Assembly (NCBI RefSeq): GCF_030159095.1
Contig: NZ_BRXS01000001.1
Location: forward strand, 558,001-622,000
From: Roseisolibacter agri
Lineage (GTDB): Bacteria > Gemmatimonadota > Gemmatimonadetes > Gemmatimonadales > Gemmatimonadaceae
Direction of reading: 5' to 3'
DNA length: 64,000 nucleotides
Part shown: positions 56,990 to 64,000 of the stretch, piece after piece
Layout: every line of letters starts with the position of its first letter
How positions within the stretch are numbered: the stretch's first letter is position 1
Translations under genes and position numbers: made by a program
The notes under the pieces: model-generated
The model's database searches: none
The model's input: only the letters and a program-made list of their open reading frames with translations
Told to the model about the DNA's origin: nothing

Positions 56990-57290
56990 CCGGCCGATCC
57001 GGGTCGTCGTCCTCCGCTGCGGCATCGCGCGCCGCCTGCAGGATGCCGCGCGCCTCGTCCAGCGCGTCGATCGGCACCAGCACGTCCACGCCCTGCGCGG
57101 TGGCGCCCTGGAAGTTGGGGCCGAACAGCCCGACGAAGTCGTTGCCGTGCGCCCGCGCGGGAATGCCGGCCGCGCCGAGGACGGCGACGGTGACGTCGGC
57201 CTCGAAGCCGCTCGCCAGCGTCGCCACCGTCACCCACGCCGTGTTCGACCCCGGCATCCCGAACGCCCCGTCCTCGCGTCGCCACCGCAT
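56973..57290 (-). CDS. DUF2007 putative signal-transducing protein
   Basis: 105 aa. WVTVATLASGFEADVTVAVLGAAGIPARAHGNDFVGLFGPNFQG is the DUF2007 core, a small alpha/beta domain related to PII-type signalling proteins by fold. A C-terminal acidic tail (EDDDPDRPD) follows VLVPIDALDEARGIL. The start at 57290 gives an 11-residue extra N-terminus (MRWRREDGAFG); 57257 is an alternative. It sits 52 bases after the response regulator stop and overlaps the lipoprotein gene. Confidence 0.8.
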   Translation of the reverse strand: MRWRREDGAFGMPGSNTAWVTVATLASGFEADVTVAVLGAAGIPARAHGNDFVGLFGPNFQGATAQGVDVLVPIDALDEARGILQAARDAAAEDDDPDRPDARSA

Positions 57291-57342
57291 GGTCGCAAGA
57301 TGGTCGGGCGGCCCCGCCGAGTGCCAGCGGTGGGATCGCGCG

Positions 57343-58074
57343 CTACGGCTGCAGCCGGTAGCCGACCTTGCGCACCGTGAGGATGTGCCGCGGCCGCGCG
57401 GGATCCTCCTCCAGCTTGCGGCGCAGCTCCGCGATGTGCGTGTCGACCGTGCGGCTGACGACCGCCGCGCTGTAGCCCCACACCTCGCGCAGCAGGTCGA
57501 GGCGCGTCGCGACCGCGCCGCCGCGGCGCACGAGCGCCTGCAGCAGGTCGTACTCCAGTGGCGCGAGCGGGATCTCCGCACCGGCGCGCGTGACGCGGCG
57601 CGCGGCCGGCTCGATCTCCACCGCGCCGAAGCGCGCGCACGCCGCGGCCGTGCTGCCCGCGACGCCCGGTGCGGCCGCCGCGTCCGCGGGGGCAGCGGCG
57701 GCCGAGTCGCGCGCGGCGCGGCGCAGCAGCGCGCGCACGCGCGCCAGCAGCTCCAGCACGCCGAACGGCTTGGTGACGTAGTCGTCGGCGCCCAGGTGCA
57801 GCCCGCGCACCTTGTCGGCCTCCTCGCCGCGCGCGGTGAGGATCAGCACCGGCATCTGGCGCCCCTCGTCGCGCAGCGTCTTCAGCACGCGGAAGCCGTC
57901 GAGCCCCGGCAGCATGAGGTCGAGCAGCACGAGGTCGGGCGCGCCCGCGCGCACGGCCGCGAGGCCCGCGGGTCCGTCGGGCGCGACGTCCACCTCGTAG
58001 CCCTCGATCTCGAGGTTGTTGCGGAGGCCGAAGGCCAGGTCGGGATTGTCCTCGACGACGACGATGCGCGGCAT
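57343..58074 (-). CDS. OmpR/PhoB-type response regulator
   Basis: 243 aa. Receiver domain (1-120) with acidic pair Glu8/Asp9, phosphorylation site Asp52 (LVLLDLMLPG), Thr in LILTARG and Lys in YVTKPF. An Ala-rich linker (120-145) leads to a Trans_Reg_C winged helix (150-240; LAPLEYDLLQALVRRGG, REVWGYSAAVVSRTVDTHIAELRRKLE, TVRKVGYRL). It binds DNA as a dimer when phosphorylated by the kinase encoded 18 bases upstream. Confidence 0.95.
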   Translation of the reverse strand: MPRIVVVEDNPDLAFGLRNNLEIEGYEVDVAPDGPAGLAAVRAGAPDLVLLDLMLPGLDGFRVLKTLRDEGRQMPVLILTARGEEADKVRGLHLGADDYVTKPFGVLELLARVRALLRRAARDSAAAAPADAAAAPGVAGSTAAACARFGAVEIEPAARRVTRAGAEIPLAPLEYDLLQALVRRGGAVATRLDLLREVWGYSAAVVSRTVDTHIAELRRKLEEDPARPRHILTVRKVGYRLQP

Positions 58075-58092
58075 GATCGCTCTACGCGGGCT

Positions 58093-59862
58093 TCACGAGA
58101 CGGAGTGGGGCTCGCGCGCGACGCCGAGCGGGGCGGGCATCGCGTGCGGGGGAACGTCGACGGGCGGCACGGCCGGCGCGGCGTCCGCGGGCAGCTCCAG
58201 CAGCAGGCGCGCGCCGCCGCCCGGCGCATCCTCCACGCGCACGCGGCCGCCGTGCAGCGTCACGAGGTCGCGCACGACGGCGAGCCCGATGCCGCTCCCC
58301 GCGACCGCCGACCCGGCGTCGCGCTCCAAGCGGAAGAACGGGAGCCAGACGCGCTCGCGGTCGCGCGGCGCGATGCCGGGGCCCTGGTCCTCGACCCAGA
58401 GGTGCGCGAACGGCCCCACGGCGCGCAGCCCCACGCGTACCGTCTGCCCGGTGGGGCCGTACTTGACCGCGTTGTCCAGCAGGTTGAGGAGCGCCTGCCG
58501 CAGCGCCGCGCGATCGACCGACGCGTGCACGTCGCACGTCGGCTCGCACGCGACGCTCACGCCGCGCGCCTGCGCGATGGGCGTGAACGCCTCCACCGTG
58601 TCGCGCACCTCGTCGGCGAGGCGCGTGGGCTCGGGCGAGAGGCGCGTCACGCGGCGTTCGCTGCGCGAGAACTGCAGCACGTTCTCCACCAGGTGCGTGA
58701 GCCGCCGCGCCTCCTGGTCGATGATCTCCAGCGAGCGGCGCCCCTCGGCCTCGCTGCGCACGCGGCCGAGCAGCAGCGTCTCCGCGAACATGCGCACCTG
58801 CGCCAGCGGCGTGCGCAGCTCGTGCGAGATGTTGCTCACGAAGTCGGCGCGCAGCCGCGCCAGCGCGTACTCGCGGCGGATCTGCAGGATGGCGACGATC
58901 ACCAGCGCGCCCGTGAGCGCCAGCAGCGCGAGCAGCTGGGGCAGCCGCTGGCGCGGCAGCCCCCCGATCACCAGCCGGTCGGCGACGTCGGGGCGCAGCG
59001 TGAGGTTCACCACCAGCCCGCCGAACTTGTCCAGGCGATACTGCGCCGTGAACGGCGAGTCGTATTCGACGGCCGAGCGATACAGCTCCGCGCCGCGATC
59101 GTCGGTCACCACCACGGACAGCAGCGAGTCGTTGGGCGTGCCGCCCACGAGCGACGGCGGCAGCAGCGCGCCGTAGCGCATCGCGTCCACGAACACGGGC
59201 TTCGCGAAGTCGCGGAAGGGCGCGCCGAAGCCGAACGCCGCCGCCGGCTTGTCCCAGTCGTCGAAGCGCACCGCGTACGCCAGCATCCAGCGCTTGCCGC
59301 CCGCCTCCGCCACCACGTCGGCGTGGTCCCACGACTTCCGGAAGACGCCGAGCGCGTGGTGCGCGACCGTCTCGCGCAGCCAGTCGCGCGGCGGGCCTCC
59401 CGCGCAGCCGAGCACCTGGCGCAGCTCGTTCGTGCGCAGGTCGAGGCGGAAGAGGAAGCGCGACCGGTCGTGCGGGCCGATGCTCGCGGCCGCGGTCGTG
59501 AAGCCGCGCCGCGGGTCGACGCACCCCTTCTTGTGCCGCATGTCGAGCGCGCTGTCCAGCTGCGCGGCCAGGCGCGCGGCGGCGTCCGGACGCTCACCGC
59601 CCATCAGGTCCGTGGGACGCGCGAGCACGCCGCTGGCGCGGGCGTAGATCCCCTCCTTCGCGCGAGACGCCATCTGCAGCGCGGCGAACTGCGCGTAGTC
59701 GCGCAGCGTGCGCTCCGCGGTGGCGCGGTGCGAGTGCGCGGCGTCCATCGCCTGCCAGGCGAGGACCGCGGTGAGCGCGAAGCTGGCGACCAGCAGCGCG
59801 ACGAGCACGCCCACGCGGCGGCCTTCGGGGCCGGGGCCGGCGCCCGGGAACAGAGAGGGCAT
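58093..59862 (-). CDS. Membrane sensor histidine kinase
   Basis: 589 aa, partner of the regulator at 57343. It has one membrane helix near the N-terminus (VGVLVALLVASFALTAVLAW), a ~260-residue periplasmic sensor domain with two Cys (KKGC and VLGC) and no family I can name, then a second helix (LLALLALTGALVIVAILQI). HisKA follows with His347 in ISHELRTPLAQVRMFAETLL, then an HATPase with DNAVKYG, DQGPGIAPRD and GSGIGLAVV. A Pro/Ala tail ends it. First gene of a likely operon with the regulator, DUF2007, the lipoprotein and YigZ. Confidence 0.94.
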   Translation of the reverse strand: MPSLFPGAGPGPEGRRVGVLVALLVASFALTAVLAWQAMDAAHSHRATAERTLRDYAQFAALQMASRAKEGIYARASGVLARPTDLMGGERPDAAARLAAQLDSALDMRHKKGCVDPRRGFTTAAASIGPHDRSRFLFRLDLRTNELRQVLGCAGGPPRDWLRETVAHHALGVFRKSWDHADVVAEAGGKRWMLAYAVRFDDWDKPAAAFGFGAPFRDFAKPVFVDAMRYGALLPPSLVGGTPNDSLLSVVVTDDRGAELYRSAVEYDSPFTAQYRLDKFGGLVVNLTLRPDVADRLVIGGLPRQRLPQLLALLALTGALVIVAILQIRREYALARLRADFVSNISHELRTPLAQVRMFAETLLLGRVRSEAEGRRSLEIIDQEARRLTHLVENVLQFSRSERRVTRLSPEPTRLADEVRDTVEAFTPIAQARGVSVACEPTCDVHASVDRAALRQALLNLLDNAVKYGPTGQTVRVGLRAVGPFAHLWVEDQGPGIAPRDRERVWLPFFRLERDAGSAVAGSGIGLAVVRDLVTLHGGRVRVEDAPGGGARLLLELPADAAPAVPPVDVPPHAMPAPLGVAREPHSVS

Positions 59863-59957
59863 GAGGCGAAGCTACGGCGCGCGCCGCGCCGCCGCACGCG
59901 GGCGCGGGCGATGTTCACGGCGTCCTGACGCTCGGTCCGGCCCGGCTCAGCGCGGGC

Positions 59958-60428
59958 TCAGCGCAGCAGGTCCGGCGGCAGGCGGCGGATCCAGCCGGCC
60001 GAGAGCGCGCCCCACAGCCCCACGAGGATCGCCTCGGCCGCGTCATGGCGGAGGGAGGTCGGGCGCGGCCCCTCGCCGAAGGCGATCGCGCGCCGCGCGA
60101 GGCGGTCCGAGATCGTCTTCAGCTGCGCCGTTCGGCCCCCGTGCTCGCGCGGCAGGAGGAAGACGCTGCGCCAGTCCTCGGCGCTCACGCGCTGGACCGT
60201 GAGCGCGCGACGGTCGGCCTCGTGCGTCCACGCGTCGGCGATCGGGCCGCCGCCCTCGAGCACCACGCGCGCGAGGTCGGGCACCTCGTCCAGCAGGGCG
60301 GGGATGGCGCGGCGCAGGCGCGGCAGCGCGCCGAAGTTGCGCGAGCGGTACCAGCGCAGGCGCCCGTCGTCGCCCCAGCAGGCGAAGCCGGTGCGCACGC
60401 CGACGTCGACGGCGAGGAGCGCGGTCAT
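59958..60428 (-). CDS. RuvC/RNase H-fold protein, stand-alone
   Basis: 156 aa. The ATG at 60428 opens TALLAVDVGVRTGFACWGDDG (first acidic strand). VVLEGGGPIADAW supplies a Glu on the next core strand, and SLRHDAAEAILVGLWGA matches the last helix of RuvC-type nucleases ('HDxADA'). This D..E..D spacing suggests an active RNase H-like resolvase or nuclease. Much smaller sequence identity to RuvC itself than to phage-type small resolvases is likely. No phage or recombination genes are near. It could instead be a non-nuclease member of the fold. Confidence 0.7.
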   Translation of the reverse strand: MTALLAVDVGVRTGFACWGDDGRLRWYRSRNFGALPRLRRAIPALLDEVPDLARVVLEGGGPIADAWTHEADRRALTVQRVSAEDWRSVFLLPREHGGRTAQLKTISDRLARRAIAFGEGPRPTSLRHDAAEAILVGLWGALSAGWIRRLPPDLLR

Positions 60429-60463
60429 CGCGTGGACCTTCTGGCGGCCGCCCGATCGGGCGG

Positions 60464-60469
60464 TATGCT
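60464..60469 (+). promoter_or_regulatory. -10-like hexamer TATGCT
   Basis: GGTATGCT at 60462-60469 sits 27 bases before the aminotransferase ATG at 60497, in the 68-bp divergent gap to the RuvC-fold gene. The same TATGCT occurs before the kinase at 12426. No clear -35 box. Confidence 0.4.
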
Positions 60470-60496
60470 CAGGCCGACCGCCCACCGCTCACCCGC

Positions 60497-61843
60497 ATGC
60501 GCCCCCACATGCCCAGCCGCCGCTCCTTCCTCCTGTCCGCCGGGGCCGTCGCCGCCGCCCCCTTCGCGGCGCCGCTGGTCCACAAGCTCCCCGCCGCGCC
60601 CGCGCCGCCATTCGCCGCGCGCGCGGGCCGCGCGCTGCGGGACGCGCACGCCGTCGCGGGCGGTCGCACGCCCGACGCGCTGGCCGACGACGAGGCGTAC
60701 TGGGGCGAGATCCAGCGCGCGTTCGACGCCGACCGCACGATGATCAACCTCAACAACGGGGGCGTGAGCCCCACCCCGTCGCACGTGCTGGAGGCGATGA
60801 TCCGCGACCTGCGCTTCTCGAACGAGCTGCCGGTCGAGCACATGTGGCGCGTGCTGGAGCCGCGCCTGGAAAGCGTGCGGCGCGAGCTGGCGCGCGAGCT
60901 CGGGTGCGATCCCGAGGAGATGGCGATCGTCCGCAACGCCAGCGAGGCGAACGAGACGATGATCCTCGGCCTCGACCTGAAGCGCGGCGACGAGGTGATC
61001 GTCAGCACGCAGAACTACCCGCGCATGCTGACCGCGTGGGAGCAGCGCGCGCGGCGCGACGGGATCGTCGTGAAGCAGGTGCGGTTCGACGTGCCGTCGA
61101 GCGACGACCACGTGGTCGAGCGCTTCGCGGCCGCCATCACGCCGCGCACGCGCGCGATCGAGCTGCCGCACATCACCAACCTCACCGGGCAGGTGCTGCC
61201 CGTGCGCCGCATCCAGCAGCTCGCGCGGCCGAAGGGGATCGAGGTGCTGGTGGACGGCGCGCACGCGTTCGCGCACTTCCCGTTCACGCGCGACGCGCTG
61301 GACTGCGACTACTACGGCACGAGCCTCCACAAGTGGCTGCTGGCGCCGGTGGGCACGGGCTTCCTGTACGTGCGGCGCGACCGCATCCCGAAGCTCTGGC
61401 CGCTGATGGCCGCGCCGAAGGCGATGGACGCCGACGTGCGGAAGTTCGAGGAGATCGGGACGCACCCCGCGGCCAATCACAACGCGATCGCCGCCGCGCT
61501 GACCTTCCACCGGGCCATCGGGGCGGAGCGGAAGGCGGCGCGCCTGCGGTGGCTGCGCGACCGGTGGGCGAAGCAGCTGCTGGCGGCGAGCGACCGCGTG
61601 CGCGTGCTCACGCCGCTGGACGACCCGGCGCGCGCGGGCGCGATCGGGTTCTTCGCGGTGGAGGGATTGGACCCGGCGAAGCTGGGCGGGTGGCTGCTGG
61701 CGAAGCACCGCATCGTCACCACGCCCATCGTCTTCCCGGAGTTCAGCGGCATCCGCGTCACGCCCAACGTCTACACGACGCGCGAGGAGCTCGACACGTT
61801 CGTGGAGACGGTCGTCGCGGCGATCCGCACCGGCGTGGCGTGA
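60497..61843 (+). CDS. Tat-exported class V PLP aminotransferase (isopenicillin N epimerase-like)
   Basis: 448 aa. The N-terminus PSRRSFLLSAGAVAAAPFAAPL is a twin-arginine signal. The catalytic fold begins NLNNGGVSPTPSHVLEAM, has RNASEANETMILGLDLKRGDEVIVS, VLVDGAHAFAHFPF (Asp pairing with the PLP ring) and the PLP lysine Lys279 in TSLHKWLLAPVGTGF. The family includes isopenicillin N epimerase, cysteine desulfurases and kynureninase-like enzymes. A folded, cofactor-loaded enzyme exported by Tat suggests periplasmic action on amino-acid-containing compounds. The substrate is unknown. Confidence 0.9.
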   Translation: MRPHMPSRRSFLLSAGAVAAAPFAAPLVHKLPAAPAPPFAARAGRALRDAHAVAGGRTPDALADDEAYWGEIQRAFDADRTMINLNNGGVSPTPSHVLEAMIRDLRFSNELPVEHMWRVLEPRLESVRRELARELGCDPEEMAIVRNASEANETMILGLDLKRGDEVIVSTQNYPRMLTAWEQRARRDGIVVKQVRFDVPSSDDHVVERFAAAITPRTRAIELPHITNLTGQVLPVRRIQQLARPKGIEVLVDGAHAFAHFPFTRDALDCDYYGTSLHKWLLAPVGTGFLYVRRDRIPKLWPLMAAPKAMDADVRKFEEIGTHPAANHNAIAAALTFHRAIGAERKAARLRWLRDRWAKQLLAASDRVRVLTPLDDPARAGAIGFFAVEGLDPAKLGGWLLAKHRIVTTPIVFPEFSGIRVTPNVYTTREELDTFVETVVAAIRTGVA

Positions 61844-61859
61844 CGCGAGATCGCGCCCG

Positions 61860-62933
61860 TCACTCGGTGACGGGGCGCCGCGTGCCGCCGACCGTCGCGC
61901 GGCCGATCGTGCCGACGTCGGTGCCGAACCAGATCTGGCCCGTGCGGCGGTCGAAGGTCATGTGCCGCACGGTGCCGCCGCCGCTCTCGATGGTCGTGTG
62001 GCCGAAGAAGCGCTCGCCGCGCGGATCGAAGCCGATCAGCCGGTTGGGCTGCTTCCCCGTCTCGACGAACCAGAGGCGGTCGCGGTCGTCGACCGTCATC
62101 GCGTACGGCAGCGACGCGGCGCCCCCCGGGTTCGGCCACTCCTTCACCGCGCCGCTCTGCGGGTCGAGGCGCCCCAGGAAGCCGCGCGTGTAGTCCACGT
62201 ACCAGACCATGTCGTCCGACGTGATCGCGATGCGCCGCGGGCGCGCGCGGTCGTGCGGCAGCGGGAAGGTGCGCAGCCGCATGCTCGCCGGGTCGATGGT
62301 CGCGATCGCGTTGGTGCCGAACAGGTCGAACCACGGCCGGCCGCGCGAGTCGAGCACGAGGCCGTAGGGGCGCGACTGCGCCTTCGGGATCTTCACGAGG
62401 CGGATCTGCCCGGTGCGCGGCGTCAGGCGGCCGACCGCGTTCCCGTTCTGCACGGTGAACCAGAGGTCGCCGTCGGGCGCGAAGATCATCGTGTGCGGGT
62501 CGCGCACCGTGCTGTCGGGCATCGGGAAGCGCGTGATCTTCCCGGTCGCGGGCTCCAGCCGCCCGATCATCGCGTTGCGGTTGCCCGCGTACCACGCGTT
62601 GCCGTCCGGGCCGACGACGACGTTGTGCGGATGCGTCCCGTCGTCGATCTCGTACTTCCGGAACTCGCCGTTCGCCGGATTCAGCCACGCGACGTAGTTG
62701 CCCGCCTGGCCGACGAACCAGACGCGCCCCTGCGCGTCGGCGATGGGATCGCGCGGGCGGCTGTTCTCCCACGGCACCTTCCACTCGCGCACGGGGACGG
62801 CATCGGCCGCGGGCGACGCGACCGGCGCGCCCTGCGCGGCGGCGCGCGCGGGCGCGAGGGCGGGCAGGGCGGCGGCAATCGCCGCGGCGGCGAGCGCGGT
62901 GAGCGCGTTGTGCAACGAGCGCGTGGCGGACAT
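61860..62933 (-). CDS. Virginiamycin B lyase-like (Vgb) propeller protein, exported
   Basis: 357 aa with a signal peptide (ALAAAAIAAALPALAPARAAAQ). The mature part is a seven-blade propeller: PHNVVVGPDGNAWYAGN, DPHTMIFAPDGDLWFTVQNGNAVGRL, PYGLVLDSRGRPWFDLFGTNAI, RRIAITSDDMVWYVDYTRGFLGRL. 'DGxxWFxxxxxNxIGRL' is the Vgb blade signature. Vgb linearises streptogramin B, but most homologues of this kind are unstudied and may only bind. An AGGAG lies six bases before the ATG. Confidence 0.87.
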   Translation of the reverse strand: MSATRSLHNALTALAAAAIAAALPALAPARAAAQGAPVASPAADAVPVREWKVPWENSRPRDPIADAQGRVWFVGQAGNYVAWLNPANGEFRKYEIDDGTHPHNVVVGPDGNAWYAGNRNAMIGRLEPATGKITRFPMPDSTVRDPHTMIFAPDGDLWFTVQNGNAVGRLTPRTGQIRLVKIPKAQSRPYGLVLDSRGRPWFDLFGTNAIATIDPASMRLRTFPLPHDRARPRRIAITSDDMVWYVDYTRGFLGRLDPQSGAVKEWPNPGGAASLPYAMTVDDRDRLWFVETGKQPNRLIGFDPRGERFFGHTTIESGGGTVRHMTFDRRTGQIWFGTDVGTIGRATVGGTRRPVTE

Positions 62934-63012
62934 GCGGACTCCTGGCTTGACGGCCGACGGCGGCGACCGGACGATGCGGAGAATCTGGCGCGCGCGCCGG
63001 CGCGCGGGAACC

Positions 63013-64000
63013 TCAGCGCGTCTGGCTGACCTGCGCGGGCACCGTCCACCCGACCGGGTGTCCCGCGTTCTGCCGGTCGAGCCAGATCTTGAGCGGCGCG
63101 AAGTACTCCATCATCGCGCCCGCGTCCATGCGGCGCTCGCCGGTCATCTCGAACAGCACCTCCTGCCACGGGCGGCTCTGCCCCGCCTCGAGCAGGCGCG
63201 CGAGCTTCGCGCCCGCCGCCTTGCTGCCGTAGAACGAGCAGCGATACAGCGGTCCCGTGTGCCCGGCCTCGCGGCACATCGCGCGATAGAGCTGGAACTG
63301 CAGCACGCGCGCGAGGAAGTAGCGCGTGTACGGCGTGTTGGCCGGCACGTGGTACTTCGCGCCCGGGTCGAAGTCGGCCTCGGTGCGCGCGACCGGCGGC
63401 GCGACGCCCTGGTACTTCGCGCGCAGCGCCCACCACGCCCTGTTGTAGTCGGCCGGCGTCACCTGGCCGCTGAACACCTGCCAGCGCCACTGGTCGATGA
63501 GCAGGCCGAACGGGAGGAACGCTACCTTGTCGAGCGCCTGCTGCAGCAGCCGCGACGTGTCCGACGCGGTGCTCGGCGCCTGCGCGAGCAGGCCGACCTG
63601 CTGCAGGTAGCCCGGCGTGATGGAGAGCGCGACCGCGTCGCCGATGGCCTCGTGGAAGCCGTCGTGCGCGCCGTTCTGGAACAGGAACGGCTGCCCCTTG
63701 TAGGCGCGCTGGTAGAAGTTGTGCCCCAGCTCGTGGTGCACCGTGACGAAGTCCTCGCCGGTGCGCTCCGCGCACATCTTGATGCGCACGTCGTCCTGCG
63801 CGTCGATGTCCCACGCGCTGGCGTGGCAGACGACCTCGCGGTCGCGTGGCTTCGTCAGCATCGAGCGCGTCCAGAACGTCTTCGGCAGCGAGTCGAAGCC
63901 GAGCGAGGTGAAGAAGCCCTCGCCGAAGCGGAACATGGCGGGGACGTCCGTCCCCTTCGCCGCCAGCAGCTTGGTCAGGTCGACCGTCGGGGCGGCGGCG
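63013..64000 (-). CDS. M2 family (ACE-like) metallopeptidase, N-terminus cut by window end
   Basis: C-terminal 328 residues of a zinc dicarboxypeptidase. The frame is open to base 64000 ([23 protein letters not shown]...), so the ATG at 63936 is internal. [11 protein letters not shown] is the HExxH zinc site and [11 protein letters not shown] supplies the third ligand Glu, as in ACE and bacterial M2 enzymes. [18 protein letters not shown] and [25 protein letters not shown] match the family C-terminus. The usual length is about 600 aa and the rest lies outside. A signal peptide cannot be checked. Confidence 0.92.
   Translation of the reverse strand, partial: AAAPTVDLTKLLAAKGTDVPAMFRFGEGFFTSLGFDSLPKTFWTRSMLTKPRDREVVCHASAWDIDAQDDVRIKMCAERTGEDFVTVHHELGHNFYQRAYKGQPFLFQNGAHDGFHEAIGDAVALSITPGYLQQVGLLAQAPSTASDTSRLLQQALDKVAFLPFGLLIDQWRWQVFSGQVTPADYNRAWWALRAKYQGVAPPVARTEADFDPGAKYHVPANTPYTRYFLARVLQFQLYRAMCREAGHTGPLYRCSFYGSKAAGAKLARLLEAGQSRPWQEVLFEMTGERRMDAGAMMEYFAPLKIWLDRQNAGHPVGWTVPAQVSQTR

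Noticed and set aside
62991..63006. A 16-bp CGCGCGCC/GGCGCGCG palindrome as terminator of the M2 gene
   Set aside because: It has no loop and is pure CG. It is also upstream of the Vgb-like gene, where a promoter is expected, so I cannot give it a role.

Overview
The window is very GC-rich (third codon positions almost all G or C), densely coded and Gram-negative in character: it carries hldD (LPS heptose), a TolC/RND efflux set and many lipoproteins. The combination of large S9 peptidases, alanine/threonine-rich lipoproteins, Big2-type adhesin domains, DUF4142 proteins, MacB-like permeases and multi-PAS kinases suggests a Gemmatimonadota chromosome close to Gemmatirosa or Gemmatimonas. This placement is inference from gene content, not from a marker gene. 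I saw no rRNA, tRNA, CRISPR array, transposase, integrase or phage gene.

Layout. 1-3.9 kb: the end of a multi-PAS/GAF diguanylate cyclase and two small genes. 4-7.1 kb: a leishmanolysin-like lipoprotein protease and a Cys-rich copper-storage-like protein. 7.3-10.3 kb: a DEAD-box RNA helicase overlapping a metallo-beta-lactamase that has all six subclass B1 zinc ligands. 10.6-15.1 kb: two divergent PAS-histidine kinases with copies of one large palindromic repeat at both outer ends. 15.4-20.9 kb: an S9 peptidase, two lipoproteins and an orphan MacB-type permease. 21.2-24.4 kb: a two-gene polysaccharide module (processive GT2 synthase plus a membrane/TPR/beta-strand-rich protein). 24.4-25.4 kb: an ECF sigma factor with two tiny membrane proteins. 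25.6-30.4 kb: hldD, a DUF1906 protein and a DUF4142 lipoprotein cluster. 30.4-36.5 kb: an S9D peptidase and a membrane-fused spermidine synthase-like protein.

36.8-46.4 kb: a P450/quinone-oxidoreductase operon divergent from a tetR-tolC-adaptor-RND pump operon, with an 8-4-8 palindrome in the shared control region. 46.5-51 kb: DedA, an LAS/M15-like peptidase, an M28 peptidase and a VanZ-like protein. 51-55.2 kb: small membrane and lipoprotein genes, a large acyl-CoA dehydrogenase and a zinc-ribbon-like protein of unknown function. 55.3-59.9 kb: a probable five-gene operon (sensor kinase, OmpR-type regulator, DUF2007, propeller lipoprotein, IMPACT/YigZ). 60-64 kb: a RuvC-fold protein, a Tat-exported class V aminotransferase, a Vgb-like propeller and an M2 peptidase cut by the window end.

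The most unusual feature is the intergenic DNA. Three copies of one ~130-175 bp imperfect palindrome lie downstream of plus-strand genes in the same orientation. Other gene ends carry long inverted repeats built from a repeated short word. Several short genes start only a few bases after a TAnnnT -10-like hexamer, which suggests leaderless transcripts.
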